A stretch of DNA of 64,000 nucleotides from Ancylostoma caninum (GCA_037903475.1 JBAJFG010000492.1:2108001-2172000), one strand, 5' to 3'. Numbered from the stretch's first letter, positions 36,701-51,700 are shown. Notes: a model not told the origin generated them from the letters alone. Translations and numbers: made by a program.

Positions 36701-39700
36701 GCAAGTGCCCTCTGTTAATTCGATTGAATTCTACTTGAATAGAGTTTCCACAGCATACATATCTCGTTTATTTTCTGTGCTGGAGTTGCTTTTGAAGTTT
36801 GTATAATTGATTGCAGTAACATTCAATGTCCATAGAAATATGTTTGAGAATTCATGAATGGTTGTAGAATTTGCTTTCGTCGATTGCGGTCTAAGCTAGT
36901 ATAACTCCGTTTGGAGTTTCCTGATGTAGACGCCTATCAGCTGTATACCTATGAAACACTCGAAATCTTTCACATATCTCTTCCAACGCAAATATTTTGA
37001 CGCTATACTCATCGGAATGAAATCTGTCCCATTGTTTTAGCAGCTCAAAAATCGCCGTAAAGCAACATTACGACGATAGTATGACTCATTTTCCCTCATG
37101 TAACATTTTCAAACGTGCCGTTGAACAAGGCGATGAGCTGCGCCTATTCAACGATGACATGGCCTTCACTCTTTGGATGAACAGCAGCCTTTTCAGGAAT
37201 CGCAACGACGCGGTTATTGTTCACGGCACTTATCACTAAAGATCAAGCCGGGTCACGTCGAACACACTTCGCCCAGCAGCAGCACTGGTAAGTACATTCT
37301 TTATTCAATGAGAGCATACTTTTTGCACAAATGACGTCACCTTATGTCTGCGGGAATAGCAAGACGGCTGACGCGACAGTTAAGTTCATCGAAATCTATT
37401 GTCTGATCTTCACATTACTGCTGGTCACTAATGATTGGGATCAGGTGTAAACTCTTATTCTCAGGAGGAATATCCTGTATCTGCGAGCAAATTTGTTAGT
37501 TGATAAGTGGAATTTGTAATGTTCAAAATGTCCGGTAACGTGCACCTGCGACATTTATTCATGATTGCATTTTCTAATTCATTATGAACATAACAATGTT
37601 ATTTTTTCAACCAAACATTTGACATTTGAATGAGCTCATGGCGGAACGTGCACCTTCGCTATGTCATTCAGTTTGCTCGACTTCCACAATGAATACTGCA
37701 GTTTGACTACTCGAACTGTATTTCCGAAGAAAAGGGTCTGAACAAAACAAATCCTGTAATTATACTCGTGATTATTTATATTTCAGTATTCTAGAACGTG
37801 AAGAGAAATCTATCTTGTTATGACCTCCTTTTTTCCGACTAGAGATTTGTCACATTCCTATCCGGAATATCACATAATTTATGTGATCACTGACAAAGCG
37901 CGATGTAGGAATACTTCCCCATGTCATATAATTATGCTATTTGGTCTTAACTCATTTCATATCTGCTCGTAGGCCGGTCATCCTTCCAACTCGATGCAGT
38001 AGTGGCCTTCAGAAGACTCTAGTAGCTGCAACCACCGAAGTGAAATTGTGCAGCCGCTGCCTTGTCACAGCAGTCTCCTGGCGTTTTCGCACTTCGGGGC
38101 GATGTCGCATCTGTTTGGTGGTCGTCAAGCCCCAATCACACGTTGGTAAATCCTCGATACTCCGTACTTTCCACCGCTTCATTCCTCACATCATCCTATC
38201 CGTTTATGGGCTTTTACATGGTCTCATAATCAATATCACCGAGCAATCCTGTAATTTCGTTCCGGACACACATGTAGAGTTGAGCGCTTTATTATAAGCC
38301 ATAATGACGCTTATATAGACTGTTCCAGAAAAATGCTTACACTAGTTGAACGGCAGTAACTTGCTTCATCCTTCCAGTGTTGCAGTTCCTTCAGAGAAGA
38401 ATCTCACGAATCTGCTCTGGCGGACATGCCGCACTATGGTGTTACCACATGTGATATTTTTCAAATGTTTTCTCCAGCGTTGAAGACAATGTAACAGTAT
38501 CAATCATATCATTGTCAACACTTAAAATTATAGGTGTGTGCCATAAAAATCACTTCTTTTTTTCCTATCATTCACGGCAGTTATTAGACTTCAAGTGGTG
38601 TAAACGTTTTTTGGGGTACACTGTACAAGTCTATTTATTTGTTTATTTATTCATCCTCGCTATCGAGATGTGCCATAATGAAACAAAGAATTGCAACTTT
38701 ACATATCTTAGGTTAAAAGTAGTAAACGGAGTCATCAACTTGACACCTAATTCGACGCAGATGTTGTAGGACGCGGTCTAGACACACAAAGAGTGAAGAA
38801 TAATCTTTTTCTGCTATTTTCTTTCATTAATTTCGTACATGTCACCTTTCTAAGAGGCTTACCACTTCCACTCTTCGACCCTGTTCTTGGATCTGTCGTA
38901 CATTGCAAAGAAACTCGCTTCACGTTGTACCGATCTAAGTGGTCCCCGCGTTAATATCATTCGACTAAAGGTCAGCTAGCTAATATTCGAGAAAGTAAGG
39001 TGCACTTCATTGCGAGCTCACTGGCATTTGATCGTGGGCTAATCCTCGCGTCATTTCTTATATGTCAAGTGACATTGTCTTGCTTTCTTTTATAGTTTGT
39101 CGATGATTGTTAACCATTTAGCGCTCACCTAACACAACGTTCAACCGCTCACTAATTCTGTTGGTGGTGACGTTTCGCTTCCAGACGTTCGACATAGACA
39201 CTGGCACGTAGTTTTAATAATGGAGCGCTTGCATTCGGCATTTCTCGCGTTTCATTAATTGATGACGAATCTTCTACTTCTTTTCATCACCTTCAACAAC
39301 AATGCCTGGGCCTGTTTCGACGCCGTATCCGGGCTGTTGCTGTTGTACACGGCGCGCATTGTTCTAACATGTGATCGCTGGGGCGAAATTTCTGCACCAT
39401 TTTTGGCCCGATTGAGTCAACATAGCCTCTATAGCTACATATGAAATCGTATATTTTCCAGCATGGTTTTTGTGGCTAGCACAAACACGTAAATAGTGCG
39501 GTCTCTGGCAGTCTAGACATTCTTTCTGGATGTTGTGACACAGTGTCAATTTGAATCCTCATACGATTAATCAGCATTGCTGCCGAGCAACCGCGTACTG
39601 TATGCACGGTCCGTCGGCCGCCGATCATTAGATGTCATTAAACTTTAAATGATTTGCTGTAGATGGCTTGATTCATGCCGTCCCAGTCAACACATTTCAA

Positions 39701-42700
39701 TTTTGCAAGCGGCGACCGACGAGCATCCTATGCCAAAATCTGCCCTTTCTCTTGTACTCAAGAGCACAAACTTACTTGCTTTGCTCTGTCTTATAAGCAC
39801 CTTCTTCTGCGTTGTTGTCGTTTCCAGCCTTTTGACTCTTCTATTCCCTATTCCATTGATAAGAACGGCAGGATTCTGTTCATATTCAAATAATCTCTAA
39901 ATTTCACTCGAGCAATTGGAAGTTTTCATCTGAATACTGGAGTAAGGTCGAGATAATTGCATTCGTGCAAATTATTATATTAACTACAAAACATTCCCGC
40001 ATTCTGCTGGAAGCTCTGAAACGTGCTGTTGTATTGCTTTTTGAATGAAGGCGTGACATTCCAGGTGGAACAAGCATGGATTGGTCCTCACATGAGGGAG
40101 AAGAGCGACGAGAGGATAGTGCAGAGGTAGCATCGGCTATCCTACGAACATCTATTGGTGGGTGTCTAACGCTAGCAGCTTCAGCATGAAGCTTTACTTT
40201 TTTAAAGGCGAATTTTTTTTTATTTTATTGGTTCTCCTCTGATCTAGTTTCCCTACAACTATTCAAATAAAGTAAGTCAACCATGATGTTGACATCATGT
40301 GAGCGGTCTGCCATCCCGACCCTTGTCTGCGCCATCCGTCAGAACATCTCCGTCGTCCAGGAGGTACTGGAGCGAGTGGTGGGAGCAACCACGTCATATG
40401 ATAATTTTGGAAATCGTCTGCTTGCTTCTTTTGATGCAGGATTCCTCCTCACTGAAGGACATCTTCTGCGTTTCAGCCTCGAAGAAGATTCATTTCTGAC
40501 GAAATAGAGGAAAGGGTGACAGAGTGGATTCTCAAGTTTCGAACAGAAATCCTTACGCGCGGGATTCAAGAATAGACTCAAGAATCTTGTGAGACTAGTG
40601 CCCGGGAACAACGGCAATGTATTTCTCGGACACGTAAAGGTGTTGTTTTGGCAACGTGCACCAAGACTGATGCAAACGGGTATATCTAAGATAGTGTCAC
40701 ATACGTGTATTTGATATCTTTAATTAGTAACTGACTGTAATGCTCCTTCTTTTATTATGGGCATATTAACGTAGGTTTTACAAGATCATCAAATTATCAT
40801 GTGAAATGATCATTCTTTTCTATTGGTAAGAAGGAGATGGGGAATCACTTCTCATTCTTCCCTAACACTTTTGGAAATAGCTGGATTCTCCAGCCTAAGA
40901 TCTTTTGGACTTCCTGGAGTAATGCGAACTTTCGTGCAAAACAAAAAGAAGCTCCGACATGAATTTGATTTCAACAGCCACTGCATCATAGCTCACGTCT
41001 CCTCTCCTCTTTTCCAGGCTGTTACCAGAGGAGTCTTTGGAAATAAAATAGTATCGGTGGTCACAATTGCACTATAAACAGATAATAACAGTCACTTTCC
41101 GGATATTTTCTTCCTTACGTTCTCAGTGAGCTTTTACGCGTGTCCCAAGGCTTGTCACGCTCTCTACAATATTGAAGGACGAATGAATGTACTGTAAATG
41201 CAATTTTTTTCACTTTATCTTAGACTACGTTTCTTATCTTATCTTTTCATTTTATCTTACATTCAGCCAGCCGCTAAGGCTCTAACCAGAGTCGACGATA
41301 TGCGGCGTTGGGGCGCGTGGGCTTCCACAAGCTGCATGGATATCGACCGCAACGGTGCGGCTTCCTCGGGTGTCGGCCGGTGTTGCCAGCATCGACGCCC
41401 TTAGAAGCCCATCCAAGCGGGTTTGTGCGAGTACTAACCGACGTCCAGAAGAAAATATTTGTATCATCGACTGGAAACACTATTCTAATTCGTACGAGTT
41501 ATGGCAAAAATAGCCTATGAATACTAATGAATTAATGATGATTTTTCACAAAACGTGGTTTTTGAACAAGTAGACATCAGACCGGAAGATCGGTATTTAA
41601 TAAAATATTGAATAGATTTAAAATGAAAGAATAACAGAGTAATGTCAGCAATAATGAAGGAATATCAGTGTTTAAATACTTTTATGTTGGCATTTGATCT
41701 CAGATACAACATTTCTTGCATTAATTACGGAAGATGGGCTACCGCTTAGAGCGGAACCCGAGCGAATCTAAGTAACCAATATCTATACCCTAGACTTATA
41801 GCAACATGGTATTTTTGTTCCTATATCATTTCAGTTATTGGAGTAATATATCGTTCATAGTTCCGTGTGATTACAAAGCACATCATTCTTTGTATTAAAT
41901 AGCATTTTATTTGTATGTGTACAAGAGAATCACAACTTTTAGTCATGTTCACTTACTTGGAGGAGCTACGGTTGTTTACAAAAAGTGAATAAGATTAGTC
42001 TATGGTTATCAAGTAATATAAAAGGAGAGATACGGATGGGTATTTTTTATAGAGAATCGGAGAGAACTCTGCACGGGAAATAGCAAGGATGGGAGGAGCG
42101 TCATCGCGTGGGTAGGGTGCTAGAAGTGAATCCATAGCTACACAGTGATGTTGACGCAGTCAGAAATGGGAAAGACATTACCCGGCGATCCCGCTGTGGT
42201 GTGGTGGGTGCGCCTAAACTGGGATATTGTGAATATCCAAGAAACAGGTCCACTGATGGTGGGGGGAGAGGGGGGGGGGAGTGTGCGCCAGCGCCCCATA
42301 GTGAGGAAGATTCGGTGAAATGGCCTCACTGACTCTGAAAGGAACGACTCCGTTTTCTAATGAGAACGACGCAGTGGAAGTGGTTCACAAATCGGTGGGG
42401 AGTGCGCCGGCTCTCGAACGGACGGGAAAGGACGTCAAAGCTATGCAGTGGGTGTTGTTATGCTGAAAAATGAGATGGTGCTGAAAACTGGACTACTGAG
42501 GTGAGGACCGGCGGGCGTGCTGTGAGTAAGGTGTTACACGACAGCAACGCGGACGAAGCGAGCTCCAAAACTAGCTGGAGACCCCGGCCTTAGCCGGACT
42601 GGTTGTTTTAAGTAAAAGTTGTTTGAGCATACCGTAATTTTATAGCAATAGGTGTAATTACATCCTCTTGATTTCATGAATATTTTGTACAAATTTTCAA

Positions 42701-45700
42701 GCTCTCTGTCATGGTGAACCTTAATTTTTGGGTCTGATATAGTGGCTTAATGCCAGCCGTTCGATGCTGATTAACACCTGATTCAAGCATGAAGTAGTCT
42801 TTGTCTTCAATATTGTTACTGTGTTACTTAGTTATATCATACGTATATTTTTCCGTAACCTTTGTCGATCCTTACAGGACCACTACCTCGCGAAACGCCA
42901 ATGACAAGCTCGAGTTCATCTCGATTCTCCACCGATTCATCGCAACCCCTATTCGGATCGAAGTTGGGTACAACGGCATCAACTGTGCCAACGAGCAGGC
43001 CAACGAGTATTGGTGATCAATTAGCGGAGGTGAGCTAGTTGTCAGTCGCAATGTAACTTATCAAACATCTCCCGAGTCCTACTGTTTGTCGTCGATAGAT
43101 CATATTTCGAGAGTAGTTTGATCCGAAAATCCACAGACTGAGCCACACAGTGCGAGGATCTGGTGTAGAGCCAGCGTCCCGGCGCCGAGTCACATTGCTT
43201 AGCAAACAAATCCATGTAGTATCTGGTGCCGGGTAGCATTTTCTTGTTCCTCACTGAATCCCCAAGAATTTTTACACTTACCAAACATTACGCCTTTTAT
43301 TGTTTGTGCAATTATTCCACTCGTCATGTTCCCTGCTCCAAACGGATGCTCGAAAATCCCGATCGCATGCACTTAACGCTTCCATGATTCCAACCTTGAG
43401 TTGTTAAACGAACTTGGTTTGTTCCGTCGTAAATCATACGGTAAATGTTCATGCCTGAGAATTCTCCTGGTGTGACTCTTATCACAAAAATTTTGCAGGG
43501 AATTTGATTCATAAAAGTTTTATTCTTCCCTACCCATCTTTAACCGTCACTACATGATAGTTGTCTGTTAATTCTATTAATGCAAGTTTTTTTTGACTTT
43601 ATGTAGAGCCGGATTGCACCTTTTGTTGAATCGTTTCTGTGCCCCCAATAATTTGAACACCCTTGGGACTGCAACGCAGATTTTCGGAGTAACTTATTTG
43701 TAATTTTTCTCCTCCTGAGCTTTCGGTCAGGACAGTTATGCCTTTAATTTATTTTGCTAGCATTATTTGACAAAACTAGGAGGAAATTAGTCGGGATTGA
43801 CCGCATCCAGTTGGATCCGGTTAATCCGATCAAACATATGGTAACAAAGTAACTATATTGTCAGTATGTCAACTAGGTCTGCTATTGTTTGAAATGGTAA
43901 CGGGGAGCGCGCTGAAGTTTCAAAACCAGCATCACTGCGATATAATGTGGTACACGAAGCTCATACGAAAACATGATTAGCTAACATGAAGAACTCTTAT
44001 GTGCTTTGCAGGTACGTATGTTCACTGTTCAGTTTTTAAAAGGTGCGAGTAGTTGTCCATCTTTAGCTTTAGGTGGCTGAATTTTTAGAATGTAGTGTGT
44101 TACGTTGTTCTGATATTAATATGATGCTTGTGAGTTGTCGTCTGCTGTGTTCATTTTCAACAGGTAACAGGTACTATTTATACGAAGAATTTAAATGTGA
44201 GTTTTGTCAAGTACGCATCCGTTCCATCATCCGCACTATGCTCATGTGGTCAGCTGCTACTGTGTATTTTTATACGGAAGTAGCGATACCCTGATTTTTT
44301 TTGTAGAAGAGGAAAAGGGCAAAACTTATGCAAATGACTATCATTGTCGTCCACCTATTAACTTTGCTGACATTCCCTCCTAACATCAACGCCATCGACC
44401 AATCACAGCGCTGTTACGCTGAATCTGTGAACATTTTGCTGCTAACATCATGCAGACAAAGAGCAGTACGCTCAGCACATTTCCTACATATTAACTTCCT
44501 TTTAATGTTAAAAGAACTTACGTGAAGAAGAGCTACGACACACGTAAACCATAACCTCGTTTCGTTGTGACCTCATCTGGGTATTTATGAAAAAGTCATT
44601 AGCTTAGTTGTTCTTTTAGCCAGTAGACACAGCTCGATTTGATCAGCAGAATACAGAATTTCTATGTTTCACGGCAGTCACTTAATACACTACAGTAATC
44701 CGTCGTTCAAGAACTACGAGACTTCTAGACCATGTCGTCATTTCCTGGGTGGCTGGATTTATGTATTTATCGAAACACATTAGTTTAGTCGTTCCTCTTG
44801 CAATTATACGAGATTTGATTCGGTCAGCAGGATCCCCATTTATACGGTCGCTTAATGCCACTACAATAATTCCCCATTCAAAAACTTCGACACGCTTAAA
44901 CTATAACAACGTTTCCTGGGTCTCTGCATCCACCTATCTGTAAAAAGCCATTAGACTGATTGTTCGTCCTACGAGTGTACGAGATTCAATTTGGTCACCA
45001 GGATTTCTATTTTTCATTACGGTCGCTTAATGTCACTACAGTAATCCGCCGTTCCTTCGCATGATAAAAGTGCACAATACATCGCGGACGCCGCGTTCCG
45101 TGTCCGTTACAATACCGTATGCATTGCATTCACGTGTTCCTTATTGCCTCGCTCAGTGTCTTTCATTCAGATGGATCGTGCATCTCAAGCGCAAGCCCTG
45201 CTAAACCTCAGCCAGCTACGGTTTGAGTCGTTTCCACAAGTGCACCAACTCCTTCCACTCATGCCAACAGCAAGCGGCCGTCGTGGTGATTTCGCTATGT
45301 TACCGGGCCCGTTTCCGTTCAACGCCGCTCTTCTGCACAACTTTGCAGCTCCATTGTTACAACAACAGGTACGTTGGCTGGAAACTATAGTAGCACTCGA
45401 CCCATGCTATTTGCCAGAAATTACCACAACTGGTATGCACAGAACAGAAATCGAGCTGTCTTTTGAGTTTTAGCTCCTTCAGCAGCAGATTAGTGCGCAA
45501 CAGACAAGTCTAAATAACAACAACGTTAAACAGGAGGAGGAAGAAGAAGAGGACGATGAAGATGACAGTTCGTTCAAGTTTGTCTACAACGTTAATGTGT
45601 TATCTACACATGCGCATAGGTATTAAGGGGTATAATGACGTGATTAAGCAGCAGAACACATTTAGACGTGAGCGTCTGCCGAAAGAGTGACGGTTCGGAT

Positions 45701-48700
45701 GACGACGCGGATCGAGATGACGATCCGAATGGAAATTCAGGTTCGACGGCTGCCGGAAGGCCGCACAACGGGTCTAGTGCTAGTGAGTTCCTTTGTAATG
45801 TAACTTGGTAGGGGTGAGATTGTCAAAGACGGTCTAGTACCTTCCGATAAATTTTTCACTAGTGGATGTTGAGGATTACTGCATGTTATTTTCAAAACTA
45901 AGCACTATCCAGCGCTTTATTGCGCTCAAAATTACATCGACAAAAAATAATTACTGTTTTCCTGCTATGTGTAAAGGAACTGAGGAAACAATTCCATAGA
46001 AGGGAGGAGAGAAAATCAAACGAAGGGTTACGTAGAAAAGGATCGGAGAGGAAGCATGCAAGAATGGGAAAGAGCCTTGCAAAAAGTGATGCTAAACTAG
46101 TGAACATTCGCGAGAAAGAGCACAGAAGGACCATTTAGGCGAAAACGGCCCCATAATGGACACCCATGCAAAAATGTTAGGGCGGAAATACTATGGAAGA
46201 AACTGGAATTACGCTTCTTCCATACTTTCTACCTTGGATTTCATGTGAATTCTCTCAGAAATCGCATAGCAGCACAACTTTCTTAGTCAAAATGAATGTT
46301 TTCCTCTGCGACTTTCAGAAATAGTTACCTCAATTCATCACTATTTCGGATCGTTCGCTGATTTATATACGGTGAGCGTCGATCGAGCTGACGAATTTGC
46401 GGAGTTGACGATGGTCAACAGTGGGACAGCACCGTAGGCTTGAATCGCTAACTTGCATTACTATAACTGGTTAGCGTAGCAATGCTCGTTGTTTTTCTTT
46501 TGTCGTATTTACAACGGAGATGCAGCATCTCTACCATGAGCTGCCATGGCAATCACGACAGCGATTCCAGCCCGCAGCGTCGCCGCGCAGCTGTGCGCGC
46601 TCAATTCCACGAATTCGTCAACTTTATCGACACTCATTGCGCATTTCCACGACGTTTTGTTCTTGTCTTCTTTTCAGAGGAATGAGAAGGGGTCATGTTT
46701 GCACTTCATTTTGAAAAAGAAGCATAGATTGAAGCGCTTCGGAATGCTGTCCTTAATGTTCGATCCACTACTAGACAGATCGGGTAGCTTACCGATCGGT
46801 ACAAGTTGGTGCGAGCAAATTTCACACGGAAGGACGTAATAATAACTTGGCAAAGTTTCGAGGCTGGAACATCAGAAGTAGAGATGTACTGGTCTGGGTG
46901 GCATTCTGAAACGACTGCGCGGAGTAACTGACTTCCGTGAAGTGTAGAATGGACTTGATAGAATAAAAGACAGTTCTGCAAGCGCGTTTACTACATTCTC
47001 GTATAGAGGAAATCGTCAAGACCACGTTCTCCACCAGCAAAACAGTGTGATCCACATGGCCCGGTAAACGATGAAAAGACTAAGGTGGCGGAAAGTGTAA
47101 CACCTGCCTCGTCCAGCATGCTTTCCTATCCAGAATTTTAAAGAGAGCCTCTATAGATCGCTATCAGGGCGATTTATGCAAACAGTCACTAGTTCAGCAC
47201 TTTCAATAACTTGAAAAGGTTGGTCCGCAATGTGGAGCAATATCAGCTCCAAGACGTTGGAAAGTCATAATTCCAGTATGCCACGACGACCCTTTGAGCT
47301 TCAACATCAGCTGTGCATGAGCTAATTATAATTCGTTCTCGTAGCCCCTGATTTTCCACTAAGGATTTTATCATTTCCTGAAGTGATCTTATGCTGTGAA
47401 ACGGTATGAAAAGTAAAAAGAAATATTCGTAAAATTTAGGGTAAGAGGTACGGCAGCCAATTTTTGGCTGCAGCGGTTTTTGGAGAAGGATAATCTGTCC
47501 ATTAGATCCGCTGAAGTCCCCTGAAAGGTGCTATTCTTAGAAACTCGATGGTAATCTTATAATTACGAAACGCACTGTGGTGCAGAAACCACTCACGCCG
47601 TCGGTACTTCTATACCTTTACCAGGGCAGGGTGGTGGTCCTTGATCCGCACGACTTAGTAGGCGTCGAGCATATTTGGGGGAATTTAGTTCCAGCCTCCA
47701 GTGATGTGATGCGATCGATGGTTGATTTTGTGGTTCATACTTGATGTGATGTGTCCATTGTTGGCCATTATTTCCACTCTCGTCCACTTCTCAAGGATTT
47801 CCCTTAAGAGGCAGCCGACGACACGTGCATACACCGAATGAAAATGAGAGTCAAAGCTACGAACGTGTGCTTTTAACCTGCGTCTGAGGAGCGTCTGAGC
47901 TGCGACTGGGTCAATCCTTCATGAAATAGACTCGTGCTTGCCGAAAGCAATTATTAAAGAGAAATTGAATGGACTGTAAATCACTTTATCCTTTCCTTGA
48001 AATCTTACGCGCTCCAGTGATAGTCAGGTGTTACTCTTGTTTTAGGTCGCGGATCGGGTTGAAATTTTGGGTGTGGAGCGCACTATACGAGCAGTAATCC
48101 CCCCCCCCCCCCCAAGACGGCATCCTTCGTTTTTGAGAAACCGTCTTCGATTTAGAAAAAAACGTAAAAATGGCCAAAAAGTGGTTTTTGACCACTTTTT
48201 ACGTTTTTTCTGTCAATAACGAAGACGGTTTCTCAATAACGAAGCATGCCACTTTGGGGGAGAATTGGCACCCACCTGGCGTACATTTTGGAGTTCACAG
48301 CGCATCAACACACTCCTTCGAACTAGAGAAATTTTCTGAAAAATTTTCGGGGTTTGGATAGAAACGTGCTCCAGTTACAATCTGCTGGTTCTGGCAAGTC
48401 CTTCAACAAGTTCGACCCAGTTCTAGCGAGTTCCGACAGTTCCTGGCAGTGATTAGTTTTTCGAGGGTTCCAGCTTGGATTGGAAATAAATTGCACTAAA
48501 ATGTTCACCATCTTCACGAACTAGCTGGAATTTCATTGTTGGACTTCAGTAGAAGCTATTGATATTACTCTTTTTCACTTTATTTTTCCATGAAAGAGCC
48601 TCAATACATATGTAGGTACTTGGTAACTCATTTCTGAGTGTGACTGGGCTAAGTAGTTCGCGACCTCTAGTGCTGTGCCCTGACCTACATTTCTTGTATT

Positions 48701-51700
48701 GGAACTAACTCAGTCTCTTCATTCTCCTCTCAATACAATTTTAAGGAGTGGATGTTTAAGCGAAATAAGCAATATGTAGTGGCCGCATCATCCGCAACCA
48801 TTCCCAGCGGAATTTTTCTTCACATATCAGTGGTGAGCATGCTGTCAGGAGAAAACTTCACATGCAAGCAATAAAGAGTCAGGGCTGAGAAAGACACTTC
48901 TCACAATGGTTTGCTCACCCGTATAAGTTGCAGATTATCAAATTAACGGAAACGGTGATGTATGTGGCCCAACTGAGACCACGTCGCAACAGCAACAACA
49001 GCAACAGCAGCAGCAAAACCAACAACAACAACCTTCTAGCGGGAGTAGTCAACGAGGTGGGATAGATTTAATCTTCCTCATTCCTAAATCTGTAACTTCA
49101 TTTGTTAACAGAAGAAAGTGGCCTTTTTTGTTAGAGTTTCGTTAGTGTGTTAGTGTGCCTACAGCTGGTATTTGTTCCGTTACACAACATTGGTCTCTTC
49201 AAAATACAGTGCGTTTCATAATTAGAGGTAGGACCCCCCCCCCAAACTTTCCCACCCCCGGCTTTTCTGGAGACCGTCGAGTTTATTCCCTAGTACCCTT
49301 ATGATCAGCACCTAGAATAACTTTGGTATCCTACTTCTGAGCTCACGGCGGCAATCCTACGCAGAGTGGGCCACAAGTTATTGTACAACGTTTGATCATT
49401 TATTTCCCCTTCAAGATCCCATGCTTTGGTCCGCCTTTTTCTCTCCAAGATGGAGAAAGGTTCAAAATATCCTCAGGCTGAGATCCGATTCTCCATGAGG
49501 GTTTCCACTGGAGCAGTTGGCCTCGAGACGGATTTTTGAAAAAAGCCGGTTGTTGCGACAATTTTTGCAACAAAATTCATTGATGTACCTTGATAGGCAT
49601 GGATTTCTCTTGCCAATGGTACCAAGAAATTTCCATGAAGGCTGACTGTGAGAGAAACGGGAGCAAAAGAGTGGGGGTACCTATTCTGGAGAGAAAAGGG
49701 CGGATCAAAGCATGGCTTCCTAGCGGACTTCCAGTGTTGGCCAATTTTCAGCAAATTTGCTTTCGAGGAATTTTCTTACTGATATACAGGACAACAGCCA
49801 TTGAATGAATGTGATTTGAAAACTGGAACAAAAATGCTACAAAACGGTTGTGCGGTTCCATCGATAGGCCCGGATAGGAACCAACTGTGGCCCTCGAAGC
49901 CTATTCCCATAAACAGTTTTCCCATAAAGCAACTTTTGGAACAGCCTCGTTCTGTGCTATTTCTAATACCGATCACTTCTAGCATTCGTTCTCTAGAAAA
50001 CGAATCAATTTTCTATCCCGCCTAAAACCGTTGGCAAAAATTGTTATTGTTGGTGTTCTGCTCGGAAATTGCGAGCTGAATCAGTGCATTTGGTGTCACC
50101 AAAAATCAGCACTGAAGGTTTCCGATAAATTTTCTCGTTAGCTTGCAAGCCTCCAGGGCATGTTTGCGATCGGAAAATAGACCAAATCCAGCTCTAGTTA
50201 GCGAGACTTAGCATGTCGCGGAACATGTCAGTCTTATAGAGCCAGCAAACGATATACTATTTTTGAAACTTTATTCTTCCACTTTTGCACAATTCACAGT
50301 CATGACATACCTTCATGTTCTAACAGGTTCATTCGCTTGCGTAATGAAAACTGCGGAATTTGAATATTCTCTTGAGCTTCTATGGGCCACACCAATTCCA
50401 TACAGTCTGCCACTCCCGCTTCTTATAGACATTCTAAAGACATCCGCACCGATAAGGATCCGGCATCCAAAACTATCTATCTCAGTTTTTCAGCCGCTCA
50501 TTGCTGACGGTAGTGCACTCAAAATTGGCTGAAAAGTAGGCGTGGTGGACCAACTTTAAAATTACGTTACCATTGGCCACAGGCTATTCCGGTGGCTTCG
50601 CTAGGTGACGATCCATCCAAGACGGCAACACTCCCCCTACATCAGGTTATTCCCGCATTCCCTCACGAAAGCCTGTGAAACAGTTAAGCAAATTGCTGAA
50701 CATTACTCTCAGGCACTTTCTGATGTTGGGCGCTGGTAAATCAGATTCCATTCTTAGTGTGCTCAAACATCTGCTCGTCTCAAAGCGGCCACGAATCCAT
50801 CAAATGTAGAGAAGAAAATCTCACAGTCGTGGAAGTGTCCATAGCTTCTTCCAGGTACTGTGATCAGTTATGAATTTGGTGGCTGTGTACCAGTTTCGGC
50901 ATTTTCGGCCATCAGAAGAGTTATTGGCATGATAGCACTGTAGGAACTTTTGCCAGAGCGCTGTCGCGTCGTTTGGATCGCCTCTCCACAGGAGTAAATT
51001 TGAGCAGAGAAAGAGTGGAATCTGATTTACCAGCACCAGACATCTTAAAGTTCTTGAGAGTAGCTTCAAGCAGTTTGAACTACTGGATCGCAGTTTTTCA
51101 TGAGAAAATGCGGGTATGAGCTGATGTCGGGCAAGTGTTGCTTTCTTGGACTGTCAGCTAGCGAAGCCATCGAATAGTGTGTGGCCAGTACTAATTGTAT
51201 TTCTAAAGTAGATACACAGAATATCCTTGTCAGCCAGTGTGGAGTGTGCCGCTATCAGCAGTGAGTGGATAAAAAAATTGAGATATTTGGGCTTGGATGC
51301 CTGACGCTTATCAGTGCGGATGTCCTCCGAACCCTCATAAGAAGCGGAAGTGGCAGACTGTATGGAATCAGTGTGACCCATGGAAGCTCGCGAAAATATT
51401 CAAGTTCCGTAGACTTCGGATTAGGCAAAAGCAGAAAAATAAAGTTCAAAAATCTAGGGTTGCTGCCGTGAGCTCTAAAGTAAGGTACCAAAGTTATTTT
51501 ACGTGCTGATCATAATGGTATAAGGGGACAATTTCCGGAAATCTGAAAATGCCAGGTGTGGAAAATTTGGGGGGGGGGGGGGGATGAACCATAATTATAA
51601 AACGCACTGAGCGCTGACTCTTAATTTAGCTAGATATTAATGATAGAAGTTCGCCTTCTGTTTGATCCTTATTTCCAATGACTACCTATCTGGATTTTTT

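Larger units (their letters stand above)
45783..48933 (+). other. Intron 17
   Basis: 3.15 kb. It contains an end-like sequence of the CAGTGCGTTT family at about 47548-47579, a C15 run at 48099-48113 and a strong hairpin at 48124-48245. No host exon is convincing. Confidence 0.55.
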
